NCBI RefSeq assembly: GCF_900747795.2
Contig: NC_041396.2
Location: forward strand, 125,555,160 to 125,619,159
Source: Erpetoichthys calabaricus
Taxonomy: Eukaryota; Chordata; Cladistia; Polypteriformes; Polypteridae
Reading direction: 5' to 3'
DNA: 64,000 nucleotides
This document shows positions 23,976-37,255 of this stretch, in pieces. The number at the start of each line of letters is the position of its first letter. The stretch's first letter is position 1. The notes beneath the pieces were generated by a model that searched no databases, was not told the origin of the DNA, and saw nothing but the letters and a program-made list of their open reading frames with translations. A program made the position numbers and the translations under genes.

Positions 23976-24655
23976 GTACAATTAATGTAGTGTAGGTAAT
24001 GTGTAATCTATACTGCTGTGCATTTATGCAATAATAATCCATCCTGGTTACTTTAACATTATATATGGCATCTTGCCAAGATTTTGAACATATTTTGTAT
24101 GATTACTCAGTTTTTAGTTCATACTTTATTTATTTATTGTATTGTTATATATCTGAACTATTTCACATTGGAATTTAAATGCAACGTGAAGTTGACACGA
24201 GTAATTTCATTGCGTTACTCAATGACAAGTACTTGAATACATCTATTTTTAAAACTGTCATTTATTTTTTATATGTAGACTATAATAACATATGCAATGG
24301 TTAAATACTTCTTTGTACAATGGGAACTGAAAAAAGAAGTGCTATGTAAACTAAACGAAGCGATCTCAGTGATAAACAATTAACGTGTATAACGAGGAGT
24401 ATGACAAGCTTAATTCAGCCGTGAAAACAGAACGTACAATGGATATTTAATAATATTATCATTATGGTCAACTACTACGGCATTTAAACGAAAATACTGT
24501 ACTGCCCGTTGTGTATCGACATGCGCAGTTGAGAGCGATCCGTGCTGTAAAGCGAAATGTTTAGTATTTTTTTTTTATTATTAAGCGCATGCGGAGTGTG
24601 TTATTGCATACGTATTGAACGAAAACGTCATCGCTCACTTTACGGTGCTGCCCAA

Positions 24656-24667
24656 GCGTTAAACAGA
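24656..24667. other. Spacer of palindrome A
   Basis: Twelve nucleotides (GCGTTAAACAGA) separate CGGTGCTGCCCAA from its reverse complement. The same GGGCAGCACC(G/A)TAAAGTG motif occurs at both outer ends of the large structure (near 20696 and 52315). Confidence 0.9.
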
Positions 24668-27600
24668 TTGGGCAGCACCGTAAAGTGAGCGATGACGTTT
24701 TCGTTCAATACGTATGCAATAACACACTCCGCATGCGCTTAATAATAAAAAAAAATATATACTAAACCTTTCGCTTTGCGGCACGGATCGCTCTCAACTG
24801 CGCATGTCGATACACAAGCTTGTCATACTCCTCGTTATACACGTTGTTTATCACTGAGATCGCTTCGTTTAGTTTACATAGCACTTCTTTTTTCAGTTCC
24901 CATTGTACAAAGAAGTATTTAACCATTGTATATGTTATTTATTTTTTATATGTAGACTATAATGACAGTTTTAAAAATAGATGTATTCAAGTACTTTATT
25001 GACATTGAGTAACGCAACGAAATTACTCGTGTCAACTTCACGTTGCATTTAAATTCCACTGTCAAATAGTTCAGATATATAATAATACAATAAATAAATA
25101 ATGAACTAAAAACTGAGTAATCATACAAAATATGTTCAAAATATTGGCAAGATGCCATATATAATGTTAAAGTAACCAGGATGGATTATTATTGCATAAA
25201 TGCACAGCAGTATAGATTACACATTACCTACATTAATTGTACATGATCAATGAAAATGATTTCAGATTGAGGAGATATACGAGTTCAGTAAGTTTATTGC
25301 AGTTGGAAAAAAGTTTTTTTTTTTTAATCTATTTGTAGCATACAGATTGATAATAATAATAATTCTTTGCATTTATATATCTGAAATGCCTGCCAGATGG
25401 GAGAAGCTCATACAAGTTCGGTCCAAGATGAGTGTTCTCCTTGATGATGTTTTTAGCTCTTCTTACACAAGGAATCTTGTATCGATGATCAAGTGATGGC
25501 AGTTCAGTTCCATTGAACGTCTTGTGATGTTTTTATGATCCACTACACGGCTTTTTTGGCAGGTTTGGTGCAGCTGTTGTACCAGGCTTTCATGCAGTTA
25601 GTCAAAATAAGTGTGTATATATGTAAAAATGAACTGTTGATGCACTTTTCATCCCTGGAAAAACTCTTTAAAAATAACTTTACATATTATTAATGAAATA
25701 CACATGTCATAGGGCATCATGGTTTACAAAATTTTGTTGCGGTGATACTAGTGGATTGCATAAACAGTCTTTTTAAAGAAAAAGAAATCTTCATTTCATG
25801 TCTAACCCACATAAAGCACAACCCCAGCACCATCTTCTGTGATACTATTGCTCATCTTGTACTCAAATTTAAATGGCTTTTATTCACCCATATAGTGTCT
25901 TAAATGTGAGTTAACTAAATAATGAAAAAGGAAACACTTTTCATGCAAATTTTATTGAATAAATGTTATGAGAACAACAAAAGTGAACAATGTGAGAACA
26001 ATGCACCTAAAAAAAACATTTGTCAAATGTACAAAAAAACCCAAAGAAGTAAAAAAAATCACCAGATAGCTTTAACATATTTTACCCAGAGCACAGAAAA
26101 TTTAAAGTTACATTGTTTTGCTATTTTGATTATTAAAATTATTCCACAGATAACTTCTAACATATTTTAATACTAATAAAGCCCAAACTGCTAAACTGCT
26201 TAACAAATATATATAACTTTATCAAAACGAAAAAATATATATACAATTTAAAAGTACACAAGAGGAAAATTGAAAGGTCCTTCTCCTTAAATATATCTGC
26301 TGGTCAGATGGCCCTGTTGAAGAACACACAAAGGTCCAGTTGGTCAGGATGATTGACAAAACAACGTCTCAGGGTCACAAGGTCACAGCCTCCCCAGGCC
26401 CCTGTGGACATTCTCAGCCAGCATACTGTTGTAGTGTTAATCCAATTGCAGCTCCATTTCAAGAGGGTCTTCAGAAATCTTCTCTCTTCAGCACCACAGT
26501 CAGTTGCACAAGACTTGACCAGGGTGCATGGCAAAGGGCATCACTGGACAAAAAAAAGAAAAACAGCAAAAAAAAAAAAAAACAAACAATGGTTATTATC
26601 TGGTGTAAATCTTTCAGTGTATGCAGTTCCATTCATAAACCAGAAGTAAATCATAAACCGATAGAAATGGGAATTAAGCAGAGGTAAAGTTTAAAAATGG
26701 AGTTTTAAAAGTATTTTGAAAGGTTTTTCATTTATAGCCGGCATTCTATATTTTTGGTGTACATGTGCAAGCTTCTTCACCAGTTCTTTCATAAGCAAAT
26801 TAGTGGTTGTGCATTAAAGATTACACTGAGGAGTGTTGGGGGAGAGACAGTACCAAATACAGGAAGGGACTAAATTGTTCAGAGCTTTTATGTAATAAAT
26901 AGTATAGTACTTTAAAATCAATTGTGAAGGAGACAGCCATCCAGTTTATTAAAGCTAAGGTCAAGCAAATGAGCTTGGAATATGGAGTAAAACAAAATGT
27001 AAACAAAACAAGATACATTACCCCAGAATACTTGGCAATGACGCAGTAGATTCAGACCCAAGACTCAAATGAAGGATTCTAGAAGCACTGGGCAGTAGCA
27101 TCATCTTCAATTCCAACAGATATCACAGCATTCCCTCCTTCTTTAATTGCTGCCCTATCTTTCAGTTAAATTCTTCCACTTCACTAAGGCAAGTAAAATA
27201 TAAAAATAATAAACAAGAAATATTTAAACGCTTACTTCAAACATTCATAGACTTGACTTTTACCTGATACTGTATTCTGGGCCACCAAGAAATAAGTCTT
27301 CTGCCTCCTGTCCTGATACACCCTGTAGAGCAGCCAGGGCATGGATGATGGACTATCCAAAATTAAGAAAGAACAGAATACAAAAGTTGCTTGCATGTAG
27401 TTGAAATATGACCACATCACATTATAAGTGAAGGCATACACTAATTACCCAGTAACAAAACATAATACCCCTAAGAATGTGTGCTTTATTTTGCAAATGA
27501 AACAGCCTGGTTTTGTTTCTATTGAAACTCATACAACGAGAAAAACACAACAGTTACTGGGATTGCGAGGATTCACACACACACTAAGATATTGTGGTCT

Positions 27601-28513
27601 AATGTTGGGGAGTTGCATAAGAAAAAACACATTTTAACATTCGTTAGTGGATACCAATTTACTTCTCTCTTTAAAAGAATTGTAAAATTTAGACACCTGA
27701 TCTGAGATACATCTAGGCAGTTCAGCTTTTCATATTCCCAAAAAGAGAAAACCTACTAATCCATTAATCAAGTATAAATCAGTAAATAACAGGAAAGTCC
27801 ACCTGAGCAGTTTTTTTAATAACACAATTTATTAAAAGTTTTGCATATTTCAAAACATTCATGTGCGTTCATTGAAATGACCAGCCTATTTAAAACGGTA
27901 AATTTTGTAATATTCCAATTATTAAACAAAACGTCAGATAATCCTAAATATATCTAGATTATATTACAGTATATACTGTATTCTCAAAAATTGAAAAGCA
28001 TTCAATAAACATTACATACAGTACCTTTAATCATAAAATTCACGGACACACGTCGTATTTCACTTCGCTCTCTGACCGTTAAATTGTTGCTAAATTCTTC
28101 CCGTAAAAGATATTCTTTCAAGTCGTTGTAAAATTGAAAAGTCTTCATTTTTTCAAGAAGTGAAAAATATTCTTCTGCCAGGAGAAAAATTCAATATGCT
28201 CCTATTCTCTACAGCGTTCTTCTTTCTCCTTCTCACTCGAATGGCGAAAGTTCTATTTGTTAATGCAGACCGAGAAATTAAAATCCCGTGGTAACTTTTT
28301 TTCTCGTGTGTCGTAAAACATTGGACATGCGCAGAACAAATCGGGCAGCGTCGTGAAATGAATTTTAATTAAGCAGAGAGCGCGTGCGCGAGACAAATCG
28401 GATGGGGACTCGTGTCGCAAAGTAAAAAAAACGCAGATCGTGCAGGGTCGTACTAGTTAAGCTCTGCGCATGCGCGCGCAAATCTGGTAGGCACCGCAGA
28501 TCGGGTAGCGACA
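24668..28513 (-). repeat. Palindrome A, right arm (cassette copy 2)
   Basis: Reverse copy of 20742-24655, 68 bp shorter. Differences seen by eye are mostly single bases and small indels, plus a 24-bp local inversion (24938-24961 against 24261-24284). Exon 1 is at 28025-28148. The arm ends at GGGTAGCGACA and abuts palindrome B within about 10 bp. Confidence 0.9.
28025..28148 (-). CDS. Candidate first coding exon of cassette gene, copy 2
   Basis: Same 124-nt reading as 21117-21240 on the opposite strand, with the same ATG and GTACTG donor. See copy 1 for features. The identity between arms could reflect a recent duplication or gene conversion. Confidence 0.5.
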
Positions 28514-28811
28514 GCGACAACGCACGCGAACGCAGATCGAGCCGGCAACGGGAACCAGGTAGTGACACACACCGCATGCGCTTAATGAAAAAAACATTAA
28601 AAAAAAAAAAAAAAAAAAATCCACTTTACGGCACGGCCCGATCGGAACTGTGCATGCAGTACAACTTGACATTACAGTTTATTCATTTTAGTTCCACATT
28701 AGTTGACCATAATGAAAATATTCATCCTGATAAATAAAAGAAGCAGCCTTTGTGGTGTAACGTTGATGTCCAATGTTCGATCACTGTAAGAGGAAGCTTA
28801 TGTGTGCACAC

Positions 28812-28851
28812 CTGATGAGCCCCAATTAGGGCGAAACACATGCTGTGCACT
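28812..28851 (+). ncRNA. Hammerhead-ribozyme-like motif, left copy
   Basis: CTGATGA, then a stem GCCC/GGGC with loop CAATTA, then GAAA, matches the hammerhead core order. A short ACACA/TGTG-type hairpin follows in the stem III position. In this copy the U before the cleavage position reads C, and no good stem I is visible. Similar motifs are known from Penelope-like elements. Activity is unlikely, and ancestry is inference. Confidence 0.35.
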
Positions 28852-31083
28852 CCTTGTATTATTTGGCAGGTACTGTCTGTGTCTGTGTATATATAAGTAT
28901 GTAGTGTTTTTATTTTTCCACTCACATAATAAATTATATAAAGTCCCCATTCCGTTTTTATCTATTGTTGCAATTTCCTTCTACGGACAAATTGTGTTTG
29001 TTTAAAAACATCTTTAGATATCAATTATTATTAATAAAATTGCCTTTTGTTTTAAGGCATCATGTTTACAAAACCTAATGTTGCCAACCAGTTTTATAGA
29101 AATAAATGGCCCTTTTTCAACAAAAGAAAAGAATTAACACTGTTGCATGGCATTGTGCTGACTGTCCCCCTTATTGTTAACAGTGACAGTCCACTTGTTA
29201 AAATTCTTTAATTCGTTCTCAGTTGTGCAATCAGGTCAGATGCTGAAGAAATCAAGAGTATAAAGCCACCAGTTCAAATCCTCATTTATTCCAACAGCTA
29301 TTAATCTTACAAAGAAGTTCAACTTTACATCCACAGATTTAAATAAGTGAGTGAGCTGTTATCACTTGGATCAATCTATATGATTTTTTTACAGTAAGTT
29401 GCTTGCTGCTATAGTTCATATTTGTAATACATTTGTTCTTAGTGATGTGTTTTAATGTTATTTCAAGGTGTCTCTGTGAAACCCCCCAAAAAACCAAACT
29501 TACCTATTAAGACAATAAAACTGAACTGAATTTAACAGCTGAAAAATAAAATATTCTAAAGTAACTGAGCAGAATTTAAACAGCATGAAATAGTTCAGTT
29601 TATGATGAACACCATGTGGACAGAGGGCAGTGATATTCTTTCTTACAAGATTAATCAACATAACACACCGTTGTTTGTGTGCAGACTCATCTCATGTGAA
29701 TGGTTTTATTCACCCATATTGATACAGAGCCAGTTCATTTTTATAGCTTTTTAATAAAAAGGGAATACAATACATTTTCATACATTTTTTATTGAATAAA
29801 CAAATGGTATGTTTAAAAATAACTAAAGTGAAATATCTGTGAACAATGTTTGTCAAAAAAAAATTATACACACAAATTATATATATATGTGTGTGTGTGT
29901 ATGAGTAGAAAATTCATTAATAATAAAGATGTATAAAAGGTAAATGCATTTAACTAGAACACAAATACAATGAAAATGGCCAACAACGGGGAGGTTTTAA
30001 AAGCTATTAGGGAAGGACAACACAAATATATTTACAGATCTTTAAAAAAAATGTTAGTCAAGGCTTTGAACACAGTAAAAGTGAATCATTAAATTTGTCA
30101 AAAAAGGAAAAATGCTATTTTAGCTTTATGAACAAGATGCTACTCAGAGTCAAAGAGTTGTTATCCAGCAATATTCCATTAAAAATGTGTTCTATTTAAA
30201 CTGACATTTTTCCTGATCTGTCCGTTAAAATTTGTTCACTAATAATATTTCTATATCACCTTTGCTTACAAGTGTAGCTCAACTTGCTCTTCAAAAACAT
30301 ACAGTTAGGGGTCCTTGTCCTTTGTAATAAATACACTGCCTGGTCAAATGGCTGGGGACAAAGACAAACTTGCAGTCTTCAAGGATACTGGAGATAATAA
30401 ACCTCTGGGGGTCCCAAGCCAAAGCCAGCACAGCCCTCTCTGCACATCCCAGCACACAATTGTGGCCGTCTCAGTCCAATCACAATTCCATTTTAGGACA
30501 TCTTGTGAACTTTTCTTCTCTTCAGCATCACAGGCAGTTGGACTTGATGTAACAGGCGGTGGAGACACGGGGGTTCTGGGAGGGGTATGTGCACCATTGC
30601 AATAAACTGGAAAAGACAACAGAGAAAAACAGCATACGTTAGTGCCCAGTGCAGAGCTTACAAAGTGTACACAGTACCATTTCTAATCAATTACAACCAA
30701 TGCAAGTAATTAAGAAAAAGACAAATTAGAAAAGTGGGCTTGTTGAAGATTTTCGAAATGCTTGACATTTGTAGCCTGGCACTTCTCTATTGGTAAAGCA
30801 TTCCAGAGTACACAAAGCTGCCGGTTTTTATGGTTGATCTTGGAATAAAAAGCAAAGCAACATTTGAGAAAAGAAATGTTGGGAGCAGACACTCCAAAAT
30901 ACAGGCAGGGTGTAAATACTCAAAGGCTGCTAATTATTTAATAGAACCTTCAAATTAATTCTGTGCGAGACAGGCAGCCAGTGTAATGAGACCGACACAG
31001 TTTTCAGAAGAAAAAAAAAAAAAACCAAAAAGGCCAATACCTCGTGATCACTTGGCAAAGACACAGCAGATCAGAGCAGAGGT

Positions 31084-31310
31084 TTAGATGGAGGATTCTA
31101 GAAGAGCGGGCAGGAGGACCAGCCGATACTTCAACATGGCACACATCTCTCCATCCTTCTTCTTCAACTGCTGCCCCATAACACGACCAGACTCTTCTAT
31201 TTCACTGTAACTGTTAAAAACATAAACACAGTAGATACACGATGTTCACGGAGTTCAAACATTAATAAAGTGTAACCTTACTTGTTCTTCTGCCTCCTTT
31301 CTTGGTACAC
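31084..31310 (-). CDS. Two candidate exons of cassette gene, copy 3
   Basis: A 29-nt exon (31282-31310) lies between an acceptor CTACAG and donor GTAAGG and reads VYQERRQKN. A second exon (31084-31210) follows an acceptor AACAG and stays in frame: it reads SEIEESGRVMGQQLKKKDGE and continues to a stop at 31084. Palindrome B's right arm keeps both exons with the same lengths and splice signals (49603-49631, 49698-49782). That supports a real gene ancestor. The family is unknown. Confidence 0.5.
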
Positions 31311-31448
31311 CTGTAGATCAATTATTACAAAAGTAAACCATCACAATAGATAAAGTTCTGCTTAGAGTAAAGTCTAACTAACAATACTATTTTTAATTAC
31401 TGTTGTTTTTTGTTGGATTTTGAAAGAACCCCTACTTAATTGTCATTA

Positions 31449-32289
31449 CAGTAATCCCTCCTCCATCGCGGGGGTTGCGTTCCAGAGCCACCTGCGAAAT
31501 AAGAAAATCCGCGAAGTAGAAACCATATGTTTATATGGTTATTTTTATATTGTCATGCTTGGGTCACAGATTTGCGCAGAAACACAGGAGGTTGTAGAGA
31601 GACAGGAACGTTATTCAAACACTGCAAACAAACATTTGTCTCTTTTCCAAAAGTTTAAACTGTGCTCCATGACAAGACAGAGATGACAGTTCTGTCTCAC
31701 AATTAAAAGAATGCAAACATATCTTCCTCTTCAAAGAAGCAAACAAATCAATAGGGCTGTTTGGCTTGTAAGTATGCGAAGCACCGCGGCACAAAGCTGT
31801 TGAAGGCGGCAGCTCACACCCCCTCCGTCAGGAGCAGAGAGAGAGAGTTAGAGAGATAGAGAGAGACACGTGCCCTTTGAGCTTTCAAGCTTGCGAAGCA
31901 CCGTGCAGCATACTTAAAAGCTGCACACAGAAGGTAGCAACGTGAAGATAATCTTTCAGAATTTTTTGACGAGCGTGCGTATCGTCTAGGTGTGCGAACA
32001 GCCCCCCTGCTCACACCCCCTACGTCAGGATCACAGATAGTCAGCGCAAGAGAGAGAAAGAAAAGTAAGTTGGGTAGCTTCTCAGCCATCTGCCAATAGC
32101 GTCCCTTGTATGAAATCAACTGGGCAAACCAACTGAGGAAGCATGTACCAGAAATTAAAAGACCCATTGTCCTCAGAAACCCGCGAAGCAGCGAAAAATC
32201 CGCGATATATATTTAAATATGCTTACATATAAAATCCGCGATGGAGTGAAGCCGCGAAAGGCGAAGCGCGATATAGCGAGGGATTACTG
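31449..32289. mobile_element. Tigger/pogo-type element (non-autonomous), left arm
   Basis: Inverted ends CAGTAATCCCTC with TA duplications (31447-31448 and 32290-32291). It contains the CGCGAAATAAG/ATCCGCGA-type sub-terminal blocks of Tigger-like elements and no transposase frame. The partner arm has the intact empty TA site at 49471-49472, so it inserted after the arms separated. Confidence 0.9.
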
Positions 32290-34027
32290 TATATGTAGCA
32301 TCATTTTTTTTACTTTTACATTATGCATACAGTAAACATTGAGTTACAATCTCTGTATATCTGAACTTCTAATGTGCTGTGCGCAGGTGTCATTACTTAC
32401 ATGAAAACATCTTCGTTTTTCTCTCCTGTCTTAGTTTTATTTTAGGTTAAATTTAATTCTTGGTTCTTTCAAAATCCAACAACAAAGCACAGTAACTTAA
32501 GAAAATAAATGTTATTTTGCAAAACGGAACAACATCCCCGTTTTGTGACTGCTGGCACTGATATGCCTTAGTCTCTGTGTTTGCGAGGATTCACACTCTG
32601 AGGCTTTCCTGTCTAAAATTAAAAAGCCGTGTTAGTTACTGGACAGAGTGAGCAGACATAGAGGTCAGTATTCAAGGCAGCAAAATATTACAGATCAAAT
32701 AATAAATATGGGGAGGCTTTGCAGGAATTATGCAGTAGTCTTACCTGTAGAAATAGCAAATATAAAATGAACTGCACATCATCCCAAACAGGGAATCTTA
32801 AAAGCAGAAGAATAGAACATCCAATTGTGTCTCAGTATTCGGGTACACTGGCATCTGTTGAGCCACATGGTAGGCTGGTTACCACTGGGCATCCTGTAGG
32901 GTCAAGAAAAAATATATAATAAAGGGGCATTGTTTTTCTAACTGCAGCAATAAGAAATGTTATTTCTAAGGAGCAAGCCTTCTCCATTATATTCAGTTAA
33001 ATGTATGTGTGTGTACTCCTCCTAAACCAACAGCTTAAATGATAAGTTAATGACACGTGACAACAGCAGGTGCCCAGCCTGTCACTGTGCCACATCAGAC
33101 ACACACCACAATACTCTGATGGCTTTGGACATAAATTTTAAAATTGCCTGTTTTGTGCCATAGACGTTTTTTTCTACCAAACAAGGTTAAAGAAATCCAT
33201 TTCAAAATTATGAATAAATAGTAGCCAACTAACAGATTAATTCATAAGTATGACATTAATTTATCCCCGAAATGTAGTTTTTGTACAAATGAAGACAAAT
33301 CACCTCTCACATTTCTTACTTCTGCTCCTATTCCGAAATGTTTTATAAAGATTTATTTCTGTTACTGTCTTGAATGACAAAACAATATCTCACTGTTTAA
33401 TTCTTGTTGTTCTTCTGTATACAATTTTGAAGATTAAATGTTAGAAAATGCAGTAACTGTGGTTTCCTTCCTTCATAAATTTCCTACTCATAAGTGTAAA
33501 GTTCAGAATGTTAGACCCTCTATTACATCTTTGTGTATGGACATTAATATGCTAGAAATAGCTTTAAAAACGGAAAACACACTAAAGCAACAAAACGTGT
33601 AAGATTCTGAGCTGCTTCATTAACAATTTGTAATGCTATTATCTACATCCCTCTTTCTTGTAATAAGTTAGTTGTTGCTATTCTCCTATGTAATTTAGCC
33701 TTCATCGATATACCCTTCTATTGATGTAATCTGATATCAACATAATAAAAAATACTGATGGCTTTGGAGGGCACACTTTACACCAGTCGAGTGTCAGTCG
33801 TGCTCTCCTAATTCTATTCCTAATTTGACACCTCGATTACATTGTTTTACTTAATAATTAGCACGCCGTTCACTCTATAAGATAAAAAATGTGGACAAAT
33901 GTTTAAAGAAACACACCACCAAATGCTAATAGGGTGTTACGAAATAAATGACATACATACATTAATCCATTAACCCAAACACGGAAATGCTGCGATTTTT
34001 ATGATTAAACCACGAGATTACAAAGTA

Positions 34028-34672
34028 CAGTAATCCCTCACTTATCGCGGGAGATAGGTTCCAAGGCCGACCGCGATAACTGAATTTCCGCGAAGTAGGG
34101 ACACCATATTTATTTAATTATTTAACGTGTATTTGGACGTTTTTAAACCCTCCCTGTATTGTTTACAACCCACCTTTTACTCTATTAATAACAGGGACAA
34201 CTGCTAAGCAATATGAAATCGGTAGATAAGTTTACACTTACTGTATAGCGAAGTACACGTAGCTATATATGACGTGATGATGGCGATGAATATGCTGCAC
34301 AGTAAAAATGATGACGATGAAGGTGATAATCCCCTGAATGCAGTAGCAAGAGCACGTTAATGCTGAATGAGTGAGATGAGACTTCCTGTTTAATGCAGCA
34401 CTCCGTCGCTGAGCCAATCAGCAGCACACAGGAACTTAACTGCGTGCTCTGATTGGGTAGCTTCTCAGCCATCCGCCAATAGCATCTCTTGTATGAAATC
34501 AACTGGGCAAACCAACTGAGGAAGCAAATACTAGAAGTAAAAAGACCCATTGTCCGCAGAAACCCGCGAAGCAGCGAAAAATCCGCGTTATATATTTAGA
34601 TATGCTTACATATAAAATCCGCGAAGTCGTGAATCCGCGAAAAGTGAACCGCGAAGTAGCGAGGGATTACTG
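34028..34672. mobile_element. Tigger/pogo-type MITE, left arm near centre
   Basis: The 645-bp element has ends CAGTAATCCCTC and TA duplications at 34026-34027 and 34673-34674. The partner arm shows the empty site at 46181-46182. Non-coding. Confidence 0.9.
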
Positions 34673-34700
34673 TATTGCAACTAAAAATGATTTACTTAAC

Positions 34701-34833
34701 AAAAGCTGTACATGTCCATTATAAAGTTCACAGACACATGTCGCATTTCATTTTGCTCCCTCTTCATTCGACTGGAGTTAAATTTTTCAGGCGACACATC
34801 TTCCAAGACGTTATAAAATTCAAAAGTTTCCAT
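34701..34833 (-). CDS. Candidate first coding exon of cassette gene, copy 3
   Basis: Reads METFEFYNVLEDVSPEKF and ends in a VSVNFIMD block before a GTTAAG donor-like site. In the right arm the matching exon (about 35452-35557) has lost its first codons but keeps a better donor, GTAAGTAC. Pattern conservation against copies 1 and 2 suggests coding descent. Confidence 0.45.
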
Positions 34834-34919
34834 CTTTTCCAGTAACAAGTCCACTTACATACGGAGATAAATGACAACACAAAAACGACTCGCAAGTACA
34901 AGTCAAACTTGACGAATGA

Positions 34920-35400
34920 CGTGTGTCGTAAAACATTAGACATGCGTAGAACAAATCGGGCAGCGTCGTGAAATGAATTTTAATTAAGCAGAGAGTGCGT
35001 GCGCAAGACAAATCAGATGGGGACTCGTGTCGCAAAAACGCAGATCGGACAGGGTCGTAATAGTAAAGCTCTGCGCATGCATGCGCAAATCAGGTAGCGA
35101 CAGGGTCGTAATAGTAAAGCTCTGCGCATGCGCGCGGAAATTGGGTAGGCACCGCAGATCGGGTAGCGACAGGCGCATACGCACAAAGACAACCCAAGCC
35201 ATGCACGCATGTGCAGAGCTTTACTATTACGACCCTGCCCGATCTGCGTTTTTTTACTTTGTGACAAGAATCCCCATCCGATTTGTCTCGCTCACACGCT
35301 CTCTGCTTAATTAAAATTCATTTCACGACGCTGCCCAATTTGTTCTGCGCATGTCTAATGTTTTACGACACACGTCACTCATCAGGTTTGAATTGTACTT
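34920..35400. repeat. GC-rich repeat cluster at centre of palindrome B
   Basis: Repeated short motifs in both orientations: CAGGGTCGTAATAGTAAAGC (35051, 35102 and, reversed, near 35215-35234), CTGCGCATGCGCG-like alternating purine/pyrimidine runs, and CCGATCTGCG. Related clusters lie at 20560-20950 and 28330-28560. They mark junctions between cassettes. Confidence 0.8.
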
Positions 35401-37255
35401 GCGAGTCATTTTTATGTTGCCGTTTATCTCTGTCTGTAAGTGGACTTCTTACTGGAAAAGATTTTGTCGCCTGAAAATTTTAACTCCATTCGAATGAAGA
35501 GGGAGCAAAATGAAATGCGATGTATGTCTGTGAACTTTATAATGGATACGTATAGCTTTTTGTAAGTACATCGTATCTATACTAATAAAAGGCAAAGCCC
35601 TCACTGACTGACTGACTCACTCACTCATCACTAATTCTCCAACTTCCCGTGTAGGTAGAAGGCTGAATTCCTTACAGGCTCATTCCTTACAGCTTACTTA
35701 CAAAAGTTGGGCAGGTTTCATTTCGAAATTCTACGCGTAATGGTCATAACTGGAACCTGTTTTTTGTCCATATACTGTAATGGAGGAGGCGGAGTCACGT
35801 ATCGCGTCATCACGCCACCTACGTAATCACGTGAACTGAAAACAAGGAAGAGATTTACAGCACGAGTCAAACGTGGGAACGAAGGTATATGACGTTAATT
35901 GTTGAGTGTCTTTTAATACTGTGTAAGCATACATATTAACACATGTGCATTTACGGGGTGATTTCTCAGGCTTAAAAGCTCGCCTTTTATTAAAAAGGTA
36001 AATGCAAACTGTTTTCATTCTGAAGGGCACAAACCATGTTAGATTTCAGCCGTTAAACGCGCAAAAATGTCGGTACACCAGATAAATAAGCGCAACATAT
36101 TATCAGTTGTATTGTATGCTTACAATACATATAGAAATGTGTTAATCGTTAATTAATAGTATGGGATGATGTTTTTCGACTCGCGCCTTGATTTAAACGA
36201 TTGCATGTCTTGGTGGGTTTGCGCAGCTTATTAACACCTCTTTTTAAGACTTATTGACTGAGACGGGTTTTCACGAAAAAAGTTAGGGCTTTGCTACAGG
36301 ATACACCCTCCACAAGTTAAGGAAGTAAAAATAAAAGGTATATACACTCTAAAAACTACTGTTTTGGGCCAACAAAAAAAATTAACGCAACGCTCTGCAT
36401 CAAGCTTTTTAAGTTACTATAACTTCTGGTGAAAATTACGTAGAACCAACCCATAACACTGAGTAACTGGAAAAGGTTTTCCCTTCAGATCTTAAATTGC
36501 TTTTAAGCACCATCAGCTTAAAAAATTATAGGATACACAGAACTTTTTAAATTCATTGCATAGAAAAATTAAGTTGTCCCAACTAATTTATGTTACATTT
36601 TTAAAGACTGTTTTAAGTTCTACGTACTTAATTATTAATATATTTTAAAGTTGTGATGGTGTAAAAAGTGAAGTTGGTGTAATTAGTGTTTTCAGCCTAT
36701 AATTTTCAGCTTTATCAAGTTTAATTATTTATTAAATTATTAAAACTACAGCCACTTAAAGAATGAAAATGTTGCAAAATTTACTTTATTGGAAATATAA
36801 TGTTGCATTTTTATATTTTTCAACAAACAGCCATACTACAGCAGCAAAAATATAGGCCTCAATGTAATATTCAACTGCCAAATTTGTCAAACCTGACTTC
36901 CATTGCAGGATGCAAAAACATTTTGAAAAATATAGCAACCTCACTATGAAAATACCAAGTGCTTACAAAGATCATGAGGTACGAACCACACAACAGCACC
37001 GACTCTCATCTAAGAACATTCTTGGACAAAAGAGCAACATTCTTTGAACACAGTATTACAAAACCATAATGAACAAGTTTTCAACAGCAAATAATCAACA
37101 AAAATTTAAAACAAAACCTGAGAATGTTTACAATTGAAACAGCTGTTTATGGATTAAATAATAACATGGGTTTAAAAAAAATAATGGCAGTGGTTTGAAA
37201 GAAAAGTGTTCTTAGAAAATGCTGTACTTGAGATTCATTACTTTCCCACTGGTTT

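Larger units (their letters stand above)
20742..24655 (+). repeat. Palindrome A, left arm (cassette copy 1)
   Basis: This 3.9 kb arm is repeated in reverse at 24668-28513 with only a 12-nt spacer (24656-24667). Matching landmarks are exon 1 (21117/28148), the CATGCACCCTGG block (22730/26535), a Rex1-type RT remnant (23640/25585) and the CACCGTAAAG end motif. It contains one candidate gene cassette read on the plus strand. The arm is unusually similar to its partner. Confidence 0.9.
28520..35087 (-). repeat. Palindrome B, left arm (cassette copy 3)
   Basis: The sequence is repeated in reverse from about 35199 to 52280. Landmarks are the GTGACACACACCGCATGCGC end (28563/52240), the hammerhead-like block (28812/52004), exon segments at 31084-31310 and 34701-34833, and GC-rich repeats near the centre. 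Two Tigger elements lie in this arm (31449-32289 and 34028-34672). Without them it is about 5.1 kb. Overall similarity to its partner is lower than in palindrome A. Confidence 0.85.
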
